In this document: piece after piece, positions 32,947-40,141 of the stretch
How the letters are laid out: the number at the start of each line of letters is the position of its first letter
How positions within the stretch are numbered: position 1 is the stretch's first letter
Source of the DNA: Lachnospiraceae bacterium
Lineage (GTDB): Bacteria > Bacillota > Clostridia > Lachnospirales > Lachnospiraceae
NCBI GenBank assembly: GCA_900771995.1
Contig: CAAGQC010000109.1
Location: forward strand, 1-64,000
Reading direction: 5' to 3'
DNA length: 64,000 nt
The notes under the pieces: generated by a model
What the model was told of the DNA's origin: nothing
The model's input: only the letters and a program-made list of their open reading frames with translations
Database searches by the model: none
Position numbers and translations under genes: made by a program

Positions 32947-33002
32947 TTGATTATACGCTTTGCGTACGTTATATTATTTATAAGTCCATACGCTTTGCGT
33001 AT
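32947..33002 (+). promoter_or_regulatory. Promoter with two identical palindromic operators
   Basis: TTGATT (32947) and TATATT (32970) are 17 bp apart. The palindrome TACGCTTTGCGTA fills the spacer (32954-32966) and recurs as ATACGCTTTGCGTAT downstream of the -10 box (32988-33002), with centres 35 bp apart. The arrangement is that of an autorepressed promoter. Confidence 0.75.
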
Positions 33003-33019
33003 ATATTCAAGGAGGTAAA

Positions 33020-33232
33020 ATGAATACACAAGATACTTTGATAAAACTAAGAACCAGCACAGGAATGACCCGAAAAGAGTTTTGCCAATATTTCGGAATT
33101 CCCTACCGCACTTTACAGGATTGGGAGTTAGGAAACCGTACTATGCCAGATTATTTATTGCGCTTAATGATATATAAAATTAAGATAGAACAATTACATA
33201 GCCAAGATACCACCTCCGATTCAGGTAAATAA
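33020..33232 (+). CDS. Small HTH DNA-binding protein
   Basis: This 70-residue protein is made almost wholly of an XRE-like helix-turn-helix (MTRKEFCQYFGIPYRTLQDWELGNR) followed by a short helix. It probably binds the twin TACGCTTTGCGTA palindromes in its own promoter and represses itself. AAGGAGGT precedes the start. It lies just before a higBA-type module but has its own promoter, so it may be an orphan antitoxin-like regulator or a host-side regulator of the module. Confidence 0.75.
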   Translation: MNTQDTLIKLRTSTGMTRKEFCQYFGIPYRTLQDWELGNRTMPDYLLRLMIYKIKIEQLHSQDTTSDSGK

Positions 33233-33253
33233 GTAATATTTCATAGGAACATC

Positions 33254-33282
33254 TTGACAATATGTTGTATTCAACATATTAT
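33254..33282 (+). promoter_or_regulatory. Promoter and operator of the toxin-antitoxin operon
   Basis: TTGACA (33254) and TATTAT (33277) have a 17-bp spacer. The perfect inverted repeat ATATGTTG-tatt-CAACATAT (33260-33279) covers the spacer, as expected for antitoxin autoregulation. Confidence 0.75.
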
Positions 33283-33307
33283 AATATTAACAGAACGAGG
33301 AAAACTA

Positions 33308-33664
33308 ATGTACGAAGTTCTTTTTTACGACACCATTGACGGAAAATGTCCCGTTCAGGATTTTTTGGATTCTCTCGAACCTAAAATATTAGCGAAAACC
33401 TTAAGGACTATTGATCTGTTGGAGACAAATGGTCCACTCTTACGTGAACCATACTCCAAACACATTCAAAATGGACTCTTTGAATTACGAACAAAACAAG
33501 GATCTGATATTACCAGAGTTTTCTACTTCTTTTTTATAGATCAAAAAGTTGTATTAACCAATGGTTTCATTAAAAAAACGAATAAAACACCGATTGCGGA
33601 GAAACTTTTAGCACAAAAATATAAGGATGATTATGAGCGGAGGTATGGCAATGAGCAATTATAG
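33308..33664 (+). CDS. higB: RelE/HigB-family toxin
   Basis: This 118-residue Gp49/HigB-like toxin reads MYEVLFYDTIDGKCPVQDFL, LRTIDLLETNG, then LFELRTKQGSDITRVFYFFF and TNGFIKKTNKTP. The basic Arg and Lys residues of the second half are those used by HigB toxins in ribosome-dependent mRNA cleavage. The start is set by GAGG at 33296, not the earlier Met inside the promoter. The antitoxin gene overlaps the end by 14 bases, in the toxin-first order typical of higBA. Confidence 0.82.
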   Translation: MYEVLFYDTIDGKCPVQDFLDSLEPKILAKTLRTIDLLETNGPLLREPYSKHIQNGLFELRTKQGSDITRVFYFFFIDQKVVLTNGFIKKTNKTPIAEKLLAQKYKDDYERRYGNEQL

Positions 33665-33944
33665 GGCTTATAAGGAAAAAGTTTTACAAAATCCTGAGGT
33701 AAAAACCGAATATGATGCTCTCCAGGCAGAATACGACATCATCCAATCATTAATTGATGCAAGAGCAAATCAAAATATTACACAAAAAGAGTTATCTCTT
33801 AAAACAGGAATTCCACAGGCTGACATAAGCAGAATAGAAAACGGTACCCGGAATCCCAGTTTGAGTACGCTGAAAAAGCTGGCTCAGGGACTGGGGATGC
33901 AATTAAGACTTGAATTTATTCCCGACTCCGCGAAAAAAATATAA
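33651..33944 (+). CDS. higA: HigA-type antitoxin, XRE family
   Basis: This 97-residue protein has an N-terminal helix (NYRAYKEKVLQNPEVKTEYD), likely the toxin-wrapping segment, and an XRE helix-turn-helix (ITQKELSLKTGIPQADISRI, ENGTRNPSLSTLKKLA). It should neutralise the upstream HigB and repress the operon through the ATATGTTG palindrome. GGAGG at 33639 sets ATG 33651. The toxin stop codon lies within its first codons. Confidence 0.85.
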   Translation: MSNYRAYKEKVLQNPEVKTEYDALQAEYDIIQSLIDARANQNITQKELSLKTGIPQADISRIENGTRNPSLSTLKKLAQGLGMQLRLEFIPDSAKKI

Positions 33945-33984
33945 AACAAATATAGCAAAAGATAATTAACGAATAGCAAAAATT

Positions 33985-34019
33985 CCTTCGGGACATACTG
34001 ATTCCGGAGGCATTTTTTT
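33985..34019 (+). terminator. Terminator of higBA that overlaps the next ribosome site
   Basis: CCTTCGG (33985) pairs with CCGGAGG (34004-34010), followed by CA and seven T. The GGAGG arm is also the only ribosome site of the DUF438 gene, whose ATG follows the T run directly. Confidence 0.65.
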
Positions 34020-35219
34020 ATGAAAAATCAGATTAAGTCTTACTTACAACGTTTAAATGATGGAGAATCTCTGGAAAATGTCCAAGCCGATTTCGTCCGG
34101 GAATGTAAGGATGTAGATCCTGCCGAGATTATGCATGCCGAGCAGGAACTGCTGCGGGAGGGTACTTCCATCGAAGAATTGCAGCGGCTCTGTGATGTGC
34201 ATTCCGCCCTGTTCCATGGCTCCACCACAGAGGAAAAAATCGCCAATATCGAAAACATGAAAGATCAGCGTCTCTCCGCTGCTGCCGCCCTGATCCAGAT
34301 CTCCGGACATCCCCTACAGACTTTTACGCTGGAAAATGCAGCTCTGGAAAAGCTGATTGCCCGTGCGAGACAGGCATTGGAAAATAATGGAATTACCGAT
34401 GAACTGCTTGACGAGCTGCGCCAGATCGCTATCCACTATGCCAGAAAGGGAGACTTACTTTATCCACATTTGAAGGTGCAATATGGGATCAGCGGTCCCT
34501 CTGCGGTCATGTGGACAGTAGATGATGAGATCCGGGATGAACTGAATGCCCTTGCAAAACAAAAAGACCAAAAAGAAACCGATGCATGGAAACAACGTTT
34601 GAACGCCGTATTGACCCGCATGGAAGAAATGATCTACAAGGAATCCAATATCCTCTTCCCCAACTGCGCACTGAATTTCTCGGAGGAGGAATGGTATCAC
34701 ATCTACCGAGATGCCAAAGATTATGCGGAATGCTTCGGTATCCGGAGTGACAGTTGGCAGGCTGCGGAAGCACATCTGGCAGACACTGCCTCTACGGCTG
34801 ACACCTTGTCTGTAGAACATGCTTTTGCAGATGGTGAGACCAGAATCCACCTTCCCGGCGGCAGTCTGACCCTGTCACAGCTGACCGCCATGTTGAATAC
34901 GATTCCTTTGGAGATTACCTTCGTGGACATCGATAATGTCAATCGTTATTTTAACGAAGGCCCCAAGGTATTCAAACGTCCCGGCATGGCATTGGGCCGT
35001 AAGGTCTTCACCTGTCATCCGCCTAAAATCGAAGAACGGGTTCGCCGCATTATCGGAGAACTCCGCGCAGGGAATCTGGACCAGGTACCGGTCTGGATGG
35101 ACAAGGGCGGCCGGACATTCTTAGTGACTTATTACGCTGTCCGGGATAAGCAGGAGCAATATCTTGGAACACTGGAACTGGTACAGGATATGGAATTCGC
35201 AAAAGAGCACTTCCGCTAG
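34020..35219 (+). CDS. DUF438/hemerythrin/PAS protein
   Basis: This 399-residue soluble protein has an N-terminal DUF438 domain (IKSYLQRLNDGESLENVQAD, about residues 1-75), a hemerythrin-like four-helix domain (HPLQTFTLENAALEKLI; IAIHYARKGDLLYPHLK; MEEMIYKESNILFP, about 95-230) and a C-terminal PAS domain (PLEITFVDIDNVNRYFNEG, about 290-395). His and Glu ligands for a di-iron site are visible. Such proteins are common in anaerobes and are proposed to sense oxygen, NO or redox state. Its ribosome site lies inside a terminator hairpin. Its own terminator overlaps its stop codon. Confidence 0.88.
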   Translation: MKNQIKSYLQRLNDGESLENVQADFVRECKDVDPAEIMHAEQELLREGTSIEELQRLCDVHSALFHGSTTEEKIANIENMKDQRLSAAAALIQISGHPLQTFTLENAALEKLIARARQALENNGITDELLDELRQIAIHYARKGDLLYPHLKVQYGISGPSAVMWTVDDEIRDELNALAKQKDQKETDAWKQRLNAVLTRMEEMIYKESNILFPNCALNFSEEEWYHIYRDAKDYAECFGIRSDSWQAAEAHLADTASTADTLSVEHAFADGETRIHLPGGSLTLSQLTAMLNTIPLEITFVDIDNVNRYFNEGPKVFKRPGMALGRKVFTCHPPKIEERVRRIIGELRAGNLDQVPVWMDKGGRTFLVTYYAVRDKQEQYLGTLELVQDMEFAKEHFR

Positions 35220-35235
35220 GACAGTGCTCTTTTTA
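35203..35235 (+). terminator. Terminator spanning the DUF438 stop codon
   Basis: AAGAGCACT pairs with AGTGCTCTT and a T run follows. The TAG stop codon (35217-35219) is in the loop, so a ribosome at the stop would prevent the stem from forming until release. Confidence 0.7.
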
Positions 35236-35278
35236 CCGAACATAATGTAGTCATCTGGCTCTTTTGATCTCTTTTTTC
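35236..35278 (-). pseudogene. Fragmentary trmL relic
   Basis: Bases 35236-35258 match trmL 37054-37076 at 21 of 23 positions. The next ~22 bases match trmL near 37211-37231 with one change and one indel. The two blocks are about 150 bp apart in the intact gene, so this is a small leftover of a second trmL copy with an internal deletion. Confidence 0.5.
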
Positions 35279-35288
35279 GTTATAGCTT

Positions 35289-36185
35289 TTACTCCTTATA
35301 TTCCAGTCCAAAATAATCCATGTATACCTTAAATCTATCCTGAGCAGTCAGACAAGCGTCCATAAGATATCCCTGTCCGTTCTTCCATTCCTTCAAACCC
35401 CGATAGTAGAATTCCTTTATATCATCCTCGATAATAAAAGGGGTAATTCCATTACGGAGGCACTCCTTAAACATAATTAATCTTCCAACACGGCCATTTC
35501 CATCCTGAAAAGGATGTATCTTCTCAAATTCATAATGAAATTGTATTATTTCCCTCAATGTCTTTTGTTTTGAAAGATTATATCTTCTTAATAAATTCCG
35601 CATTTCTCCGGATACATCGGCGGGCTTTGCTGTTGCGCTTCCTCCGACCTCATTTTCAAAACGTTTATACTCACCAACAGCAAACCACGTTTTTCTGCTA
35701 TCTGAATTTCCTGATTTCAAAATATAATGTAACTGTTTAATAAATGCCTCACTCAGGGGATAGTTTGCTAACTCTATTATTTGATCAATGCATCGGAAAT
35801 GATTGGCTGTTTCAACAATATCATCCACATTCACAACTTCATCCTGAATTCCAATCGTATTCGTTTCAAAAATATATCTGGTTTGATCATGGGTCAAGCG
35901 GCTGCCTTCCATATGATTCGAATTATATGTCAGTTCGATCTAAACCTTATGATATATTCCTCCCGGTATCCCTGCTTCCTTTTCCATTTTTAATCGGGGC
36001 AAAATATCATTTGCTATCTTTTCCGCTCGTTTCTTTCTGACCGGCTTTACGGCATCCTCCGAAATCCTCCATGTTTTCCCATCAAGAATTACACCCGGAA
36101 TTTTTCCATGGGCACAATAATTTCTTACACTTCTTTCTGATAAATTCCATTTTGCAGCTATTTCATTTACATTTACATATTTCAT
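35289..36185 (-). pseudogene. HTH-Fic domain protein interrupted by one in-frame TAG
   Basis: Two same-frame pieces form one typical HTH-Fic protein of about 298 residues. The first (36185-35943) has a MerR/excisionase-like HTH (NEIAAKWNLSERSVRNYCAH) and ends GIPGGIYHKV. TAG at 35940-35942 stands where homologues have Gln. The frame continues as IELTYNSNHMEGSRLTHDQT to the Fic core with HPFQDGNGRVGR, the AMP-transferring motif. A single C-to-T change explains the stop. Readthrough or restart at ATG 35912 would leave the Fic motif intact but lose the HTH. GGAGG precedes ATG 36185. Confidence 0.85.
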
Positions 36186-36217
36186 ACACAACCTCCGCAA
36201 AACTGCTTACCGGAAAT

Positions 36218-36246
36218 GTTATATCATTATCGGCAATATATCTCAA
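36218..36246 (-). promoter_or_regulatory. Promoter of the HTH-Fic gene
   Basis: On the minus strand TTGAGA (36246-36241) and TATAAC (36223-36218) are separated by 17 bp, about 30 bp before the start codon. Confidence 0.6.
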
Positions 36247-36257
36247 ACTTTTTACTC

Positions 36258-36764
36258 TTAAAATTCATTTATATTTTGCCGATAAGAGTCGCTTAATTCT
36301 TCCGCTGCTTCCTCTACGTAAATGCGTGCGTTTTCCAGATTCCACCGGATCTCTTCTTCGGTAACGGCACGTTTTACTTTCCCGGGATTGCCGACGACCA
36401 AGGAATTATCCGGGATCTCCACATTCTGCGTCACCAACGCTCCGGCACCGATGATGCAGTTTTTCCCGATCTTACAGCCGTTCATCAGAATGGCTCCCAT
36501 ACCGATCATGGTATTGTCGCCGATCTTACAGCCATGGACGATTGCACCGTGTCCAATGGTCACATGATCTCCGATCTCCACCGGATATCCACTGCCCAGA
36601 TGCACTACCGCATTGTCCTGAATATTGCTCTCTTTGCCGATGACAATGGAATCCCTGTCGCCCCGGACCACCGCATTGTACCAGATTCCGCTGTTTTCTC
36701 CGATCGTCACATCTCCCAACACCACCGCTCCGGGCGCTATAAATGCTGTATCATGGATCTGCAT
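36258..36764 (-). CDS. Gamma-carbonic-anhydrase-like hexapeptide protein (YrdA type)
   Basis: This 168-residue left-handed beta-helix protein has repeats such as IGENSGIWYNAVVRGDRDSI, HVTIGHGAIVHGCKIGDNTM and IGMGAILMNG, followed by a C-terminal helix. The metal His residues of the family (VVHLGSG, TIGHGAIVHG) are present. Members bind zinc or iron and some hydrate CO2, but YrdA-type proteins often show little activity. It is encoded alone between the Fic gene and trmL. Confidence 0.88.
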   Translation of the reverse strand: MQIHDTAFIAPGAVVLGDVTIGENSGIWYNAVVRGDRDSIVIGKESNIQDNAVVHLGSGYPVEIGDHVTIGHGAIVHGCKIGDNTMIGMGAILMNGCKIGKNCIIGAGALVTQNVEIPDNSLVVGNPGKVKRAVTEEEIRWNLENARIYVEEAAEELSDSYRQNINEF

Positions 36765-36851
36765 ATATTCTCTGCTCCTGTTCTTTTCCTGTTTTGTTAC
36801 AATTTTCTTTCCTATAACATACAGTTTATCACATTTTTTCCTTTTACAATC

Positions 36852-37349
36852 TTATGATTCTTTCCAGTGCAGTCTGTGCAGTTCCCCATCCCTCTGCATG
36901 CTCTCGAATCCCTGCTGTCGCAGTGCCTCGTAGAGCACGATGGCTACGGAGTTGGACAGGTTCAGGGAACGGATCTCGGGGAGCATGGGAATGCGGATGC
37001 AGGTCTCTTCATGCTCTACGAGGATCTCTTCGGGGATTCCGGCACTTTCCTTGCCGAACATGATGTAGTCATCCGGCCCGAACTTCACATCGGTGTAGGT
37101 CTGGTGCGCCTTTGTGGTGGCCATCCAGATCTTCGCTCCGGGATGCATTTCCCGGAACTCCTGAAAATTCATATATCTGGTGACATCCAGATGCTGCCAG
37201 TAGTCCATACCGGCTCTCTTGATCTCTTTTTCATTTAAGCGAAAGCCTAACGGCTCGATCAGATGCAGGCTGGTGCCGGTAGCCACACAGGTTCTTCCGA
37301 TATTTCCGGTGTTTGCCGGAATCTCCGGCTGGTGTAATATAATATGCAT
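36852..37349 (-). CDS. trmL: tRNA (cytidine/uridine-34-2'-O)-methyltransferase TrmL
   Basis: This 165-residue SPOUT-class RNA methyltransferase reads MHIILHQPEIPANTGNIGRT at the N-terminus. The trefoil-knot motifs follow: YIMFGKESAGIPEEIL, IRIPMLPEIRSLNLSNSVAI and VLYEALRQQGFE. TrmL modifies the wobble base of certain leucine tRNAs using SAM. Length and motifs are typical. It lies downstream of the aminotransferase gene, separated by an inverted repeat, and a small relic of a second trmL copy occurs at 35.2 kb. Confidence 0.93.
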   Translation of the reverse strand: MHIILHQPEIPANTGNIGRTCVATGTSLHLIEPLGFRLNEKEIKRAGMDYWQHLDVTRYMNFQEFREMHPGAKIWMATTKAHQTYTDVKFGPDDYIMFGKESAGIPEEILVEHEETCIRIPMLPEIRSLNLSNSVAIVLYEALRQQGFESMQRDGELHRLHWKES

Positions 37350-37369
37350 AATTTATCCTCTACAGCATA

Positions 37370-37414
37370 GTAACTATTCAGCACCGCTTACAGCCTGTGG
37401 TTCCGAATAGTTAC
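37370..37414. repeat. Inverted repeat between trmL and the aminotransferase gene
   Basis: GTAACTATTC (37370-37379) and GAATAGTTAC (37405-37414) are perfect inverted copies around 25 bp. The same 10-mer GAATAGTTAC occurs singly at 63-72. There is no T run, so it is likelier to be a dispersed repeat than a terminator. Confidence 0.55.
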
Positions 37415-37424
37415 TTAGAATGCC

Positions 37425-38603
37425 TTATTTATTATTTTGTTCTGCTCTTAATTTTTCTACAAAATGTCCCAGTCTGCCAATGGCGGTCTTCAGCTTCTCC
37501 AGGGAATACGCATAGGAGATTCTCAGATATCCCTCGCCACTGTCACCAAATGCGGTTCCGGGCACAGCAGCTACTTTTTCCTCCTCCAGGAATCTGGTGG
37601 CGAACTCTTCACTGGTCATGCCGAATTCCTTGATGCAGGGGAATACATAGAATGCACCATAAGGCTCGAAGCATTCCAGTCCCATCTCGCGGAACGCATT
37701 CATCAGAAAACGCCTTCTCTGGTTATAGGCCATACGCATTTCCTCAATATCGGGATCACCGTTTTTCAGTGCTTCCACTGCCGCATACTGGCTGGTGGTG
37801 GGAGCACACATAATGGCAAACTGATGGATCTTCGTCATCTGCTGGATAATGGCTTCCGGTCCGCAGCAATAACCCAGTCTCCAACCGGTCATGGCATAAG
37901 CCTTGGAGAAACCGTTGATATAAACAGTACGCTCCTTCATGCCTGGCAGGCTGATGATAGACACATGCTTTTCTTTATAGGTAAGCTCGGAATAAATCTC
38001 GTCAGACATGACAAATATGTCATGTTCTTCGATAATCTTCGCAATAGCTTCCAGATCGGACTTCTCCATAATGGCACCGGTAGGATTGTTCGGGAAAGGA
38101 AGGATCAGAACTTTCGTCTTGTCCGTAATGGCTGCTTCCAGTTCCTCTGCAGTCAGACGAAACTCATTCTCTGCCTTCAGATCAATAATCACCGGCGTTG
38201 CCCCCGCCAGAATCGCACAGGGTTCATAGGATACATAACTGGGCTGTGGAATCAGCACTTCATCTCCCGGATTACACATGGCACGCAATCCGATGTCGAT
38301 TGCCTCAGAGCCACCGACTGTCACCAGCACTTCATGCTGCCAGTCATAGGATACGCCCTGTTTTCTCCGGATCGTGTTGCAGATCTCCTGACGCAGATCC
38401 TTCAGACCGGCATTGGAGGTATAAAAGGTTCTTCCCTTTTCAAGGGAGTAGATTCCCTCGTCCCGGATGTGCCAGGGAGTATCAAAGTCCGGTTCTCCCA
38501 CACCGAGTGAGATGGCATCCTGCATCTCACTTACAATGTCAAAAAATTTGCGGATACCCGATGGTTTGATATCCACTACTTTATCTGCTAATGGATTTCT
38601 CAT
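37425..38603 (-). CDS. Class I/II pyridoxal-phosphate aminotransferase
   Basis: This 392-residue fold-type I aminotransferase has SLGVGEPDFDTPWHIR, LPFPNNPTGAIMEKSDLEAI, the Asp-Glu of FVMSDEIYSELTY and the PLP lysine in INGFSKAYAMTGWRLGY, with the substrate-binding Arg in YLRISYAYSLEKL. It is probably an aspartate, aromatic or branched-chain aminotransferase acting in the cytoplasm. Its start overlaps the stop of the Lrp-type regulator as ATGA, so the regulator and enzyme are translationally coupled and the regulator probably responds to its amino acid. Confidence 0.9.
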   Translation of the reverse strand: MRNPLADKVVDIKPSGIRKFFDIVSEMQDAISLGVGEPDFDTPWHIRDEGIYSLEKGRTFYTSNAGLKDLRQEICNTIRRKQGVSYDWQHEVLVTVGGSEAIDIGLRAMCNPGDEVLIPQPSYVSYEPCAILAGATPVIIDLKAENEFRLTAEELEAAITDKTKVLILPFPNNPTGAIMEKSDLEAIAKIIEEHDIFVMSDEIYSELTYKEKHVSIISLPGMKERTVYINGFSKAYAMTGWRLGYCCGPEAIIQQMTKIHQFAIMCAPTTSQYAAVEALKNGDPDIEEMRMAYNQRRRFLMNAFREMGLECFEPYGAFYVFPCIKEFGMTSEEFATRFLEEEKVAAVPGTAFGDSGEGYLRISYAYSLEKLKTAIGRLGHFVEKLRAEQNNK

Positions 38604-39082
38604 GGAGTGATCATCTCTCTTTCATCTTCTTTTTTCGTAGCAAATGCGGTTCCGTGATCCTTGTATTTCTTCAGGATAAAATGCGTTGCTGTACTCAGCA
38701 CGGAATCCAGTGTGGACAACTTGTCAGATACAAAATTAGATACCTCACGCAGGGTCTTACCCTCCAGAATGACCATCAGATCATATGCTCCGGACATCAG
38801 ATATACGCTCCGGACCTCGGGATATTTGTAGATACGCTCCGCAATGCTGTCAAAGCCCTGGCCTCTCTGGGGAGTTACGCGTACCTCGATCAGTGCACTG
38901 ACTTTTTCGATATCCGTCTTCTCCCAGTTGATCAGGGTATGATAACCGCAGATGATCCCCTCTGCTTCCAGTGCTGCCAGTTCATTTACCACATCGATCT
39001 CTTCCACGCCCAGGATCACTGCCAGTTCCTTCAGATCGATCCTGCTGTTCTTCTCTATGATCGCTAATAATTCTTCTCTCAT
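38600..39082 (-). CDS. Lrp/AsnC-family transcriptional regulator
   Basis: This 160-residue regulator has an N-terminal HTH (SRIDLKELAVILGVEEIDVV) and a RAM ligand-binding domain (SALIEVRVTPQRGQGFDSIA; YLMSGAYDLMVILEGKTLRE). Family members sense amino acids and bind DNA as octamers. It lies 14 bp after the PurM-like gene and overlaps the aminotransferase start by 4 bases, so all three share a transcript. The DNA target is unknown, but the operon itself is the likeliest. Confidence 0.9.
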   Translation of the reverse strand: MREELLAIIEKNSRIDLKELAVILGVEEIDVVNELAALEAEGIICGYHTLINWEKTDIEKVSALIEVRVTPQRGQGFDSIAERIYKYPEVRSVYLMSGAYDLMVILEGKTLREVSNFVSDKLSTLDSVLSTATHFILKKYKDHGTAFATKKEDEREMITP

Positions 39083-39096
39083 GCCAATATCTCCTT

Positions 39097-40131
39097 TTAT
39101 TCTGCTTCTTTATAGATCTCATCTCTCTGGGGGCGATCCATATAACGGGTCTCGTCCTCGTTCAGGATCAGACGGTCATTACTGTCGGTAAATCTCCCCA
39201 CGATCGTCGCCGGGATTCCTTCTGCCTGCAGTGCTTCCACCACTGCGGTTCCCTCCGGGCTTGCGACGATAAGGCTGCCGCCGGATCGCAATTCGTAGGG
39301 ATTCACATTGCAGTATTCACAGACTTCCACCGTCTCCTGTCTGAGAGGAAGTTTCTTCATATCTATTGTCAGTCCAACACCTGCACCCTCTGCCATCTCC
39401 CACAGGCCGGCGAAAATGCCGCCCTCGGAAGCATCATGCATGGTACAACCGCCGGACTTCACGGCGGTAGCGGCCTCCGGTAAGATAGAATAATACCGGT
39501 CAAACGCCGCGGCCTCTTCCACCAGATACGCCGGGTATCTTGTCAGAAGCCCCTCCTGGTTCCGGGCCGCCAGATCTGCGGTGCCCTCCAGGCCGATCCA
39601 CTTGGTAATAATAATTTCCTGTCCCGCCAGCTTCCTCCGGGCGTCCGCCTGTACCGTTTCCGCCTTGCGGATTCCATACCCGGTCACCGTGGCAAGGGGC
39701 TGCCGTACTGCGGAACTTACTCTGGTCTGGCCACCAATGATCTGAATGTTTAATTCCGCGGCTGTTTCCTCCGCTTCCGCCATCAGCGCCTTCAGTTCCG
39801 GTTCTTCGACGCTCTCCGGCAGGAAGACCACCAGTTCTGCCGCCACAGGTTCCGCCCCTGCCACCGCCAGATTATTGGCACATTTCCGGAATATACGACC
39901 CATGGGCATCACGGACGGATCCTCTCTCTCCGCTTCTGCCAGATCATTCTCGCAGCAAAGTTCTACTACGCCCTCCTGAACACAGGTCACCAGCTGTCCC
40001 CCGGTAAGTGGTTCAAAAATAGCGCAGTCTGCCCCCAGACCTGCGCTATTTGCTATTTCCGACCTTTTATTTTTCAGTTGTCTGAGAACGGAACGTTTCA
40101 ATACGTTCACGGGTACTTTACCGCTCTTCAT
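39097..40131 (-). CDS. PurM/HypE-like AIR synthase-related protein
   Basis: This 344-residue ATP-binding protein has the AIR synthase fold. The N-terminal half includes GLGADCAIFEP and MGRIFRKCANNLAVAGAEPV; the C-terminal half reads GGCTMHDASEGGIFAGLWEM and NPYELRSGGSLIVASP. It resembles HypE and related stand-alone proteins, but the HypE C-terminal PRIC cysteine motif is absent and the hyp operon is not near. The substrate is unknown. It sits in an operon with a VanW protein and an Lrp regulator with its aminotransferase. Confidence 0.8.
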   Translation of the reverse strand: MKSGKVPVNVLKRSVLRQLKNKRSEIANSAGLGADCAIFEPLTGGQLVTCVQEGVVELCCENDLAEAEREDPSVMPMGRIFRKCANNLAVAGAEPVAAELVVFLPESVEEPELKALMAEAEETAAELNIQIIGGQTRVSSAVRQPLATVTGYGIRKAETVQADARRKLAGQEIIITKWIGLEGTADLAARNQEGLLTRYPAYLVEEAAAFDRYYSILPEAATAVKSGGCTMHDASEGGIFAGLWEMAEGAGVGLTIDMKKLPLRQETVEVCEYCNVNPYELRSGGSLIVASPEGTAVVEALQAEGIPATIVGRFTDSNDRLILNEDETRYMDRPQRDEIYKEAE

Positions 40132-40141
40132 TATGTCACCT

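Noticed and set aside
35940..35942. TAG read as pyrrolysine
   Set aside because: No Pyl genes are in view and the residue at this place in the family is Gln; a point mutation is simpler.
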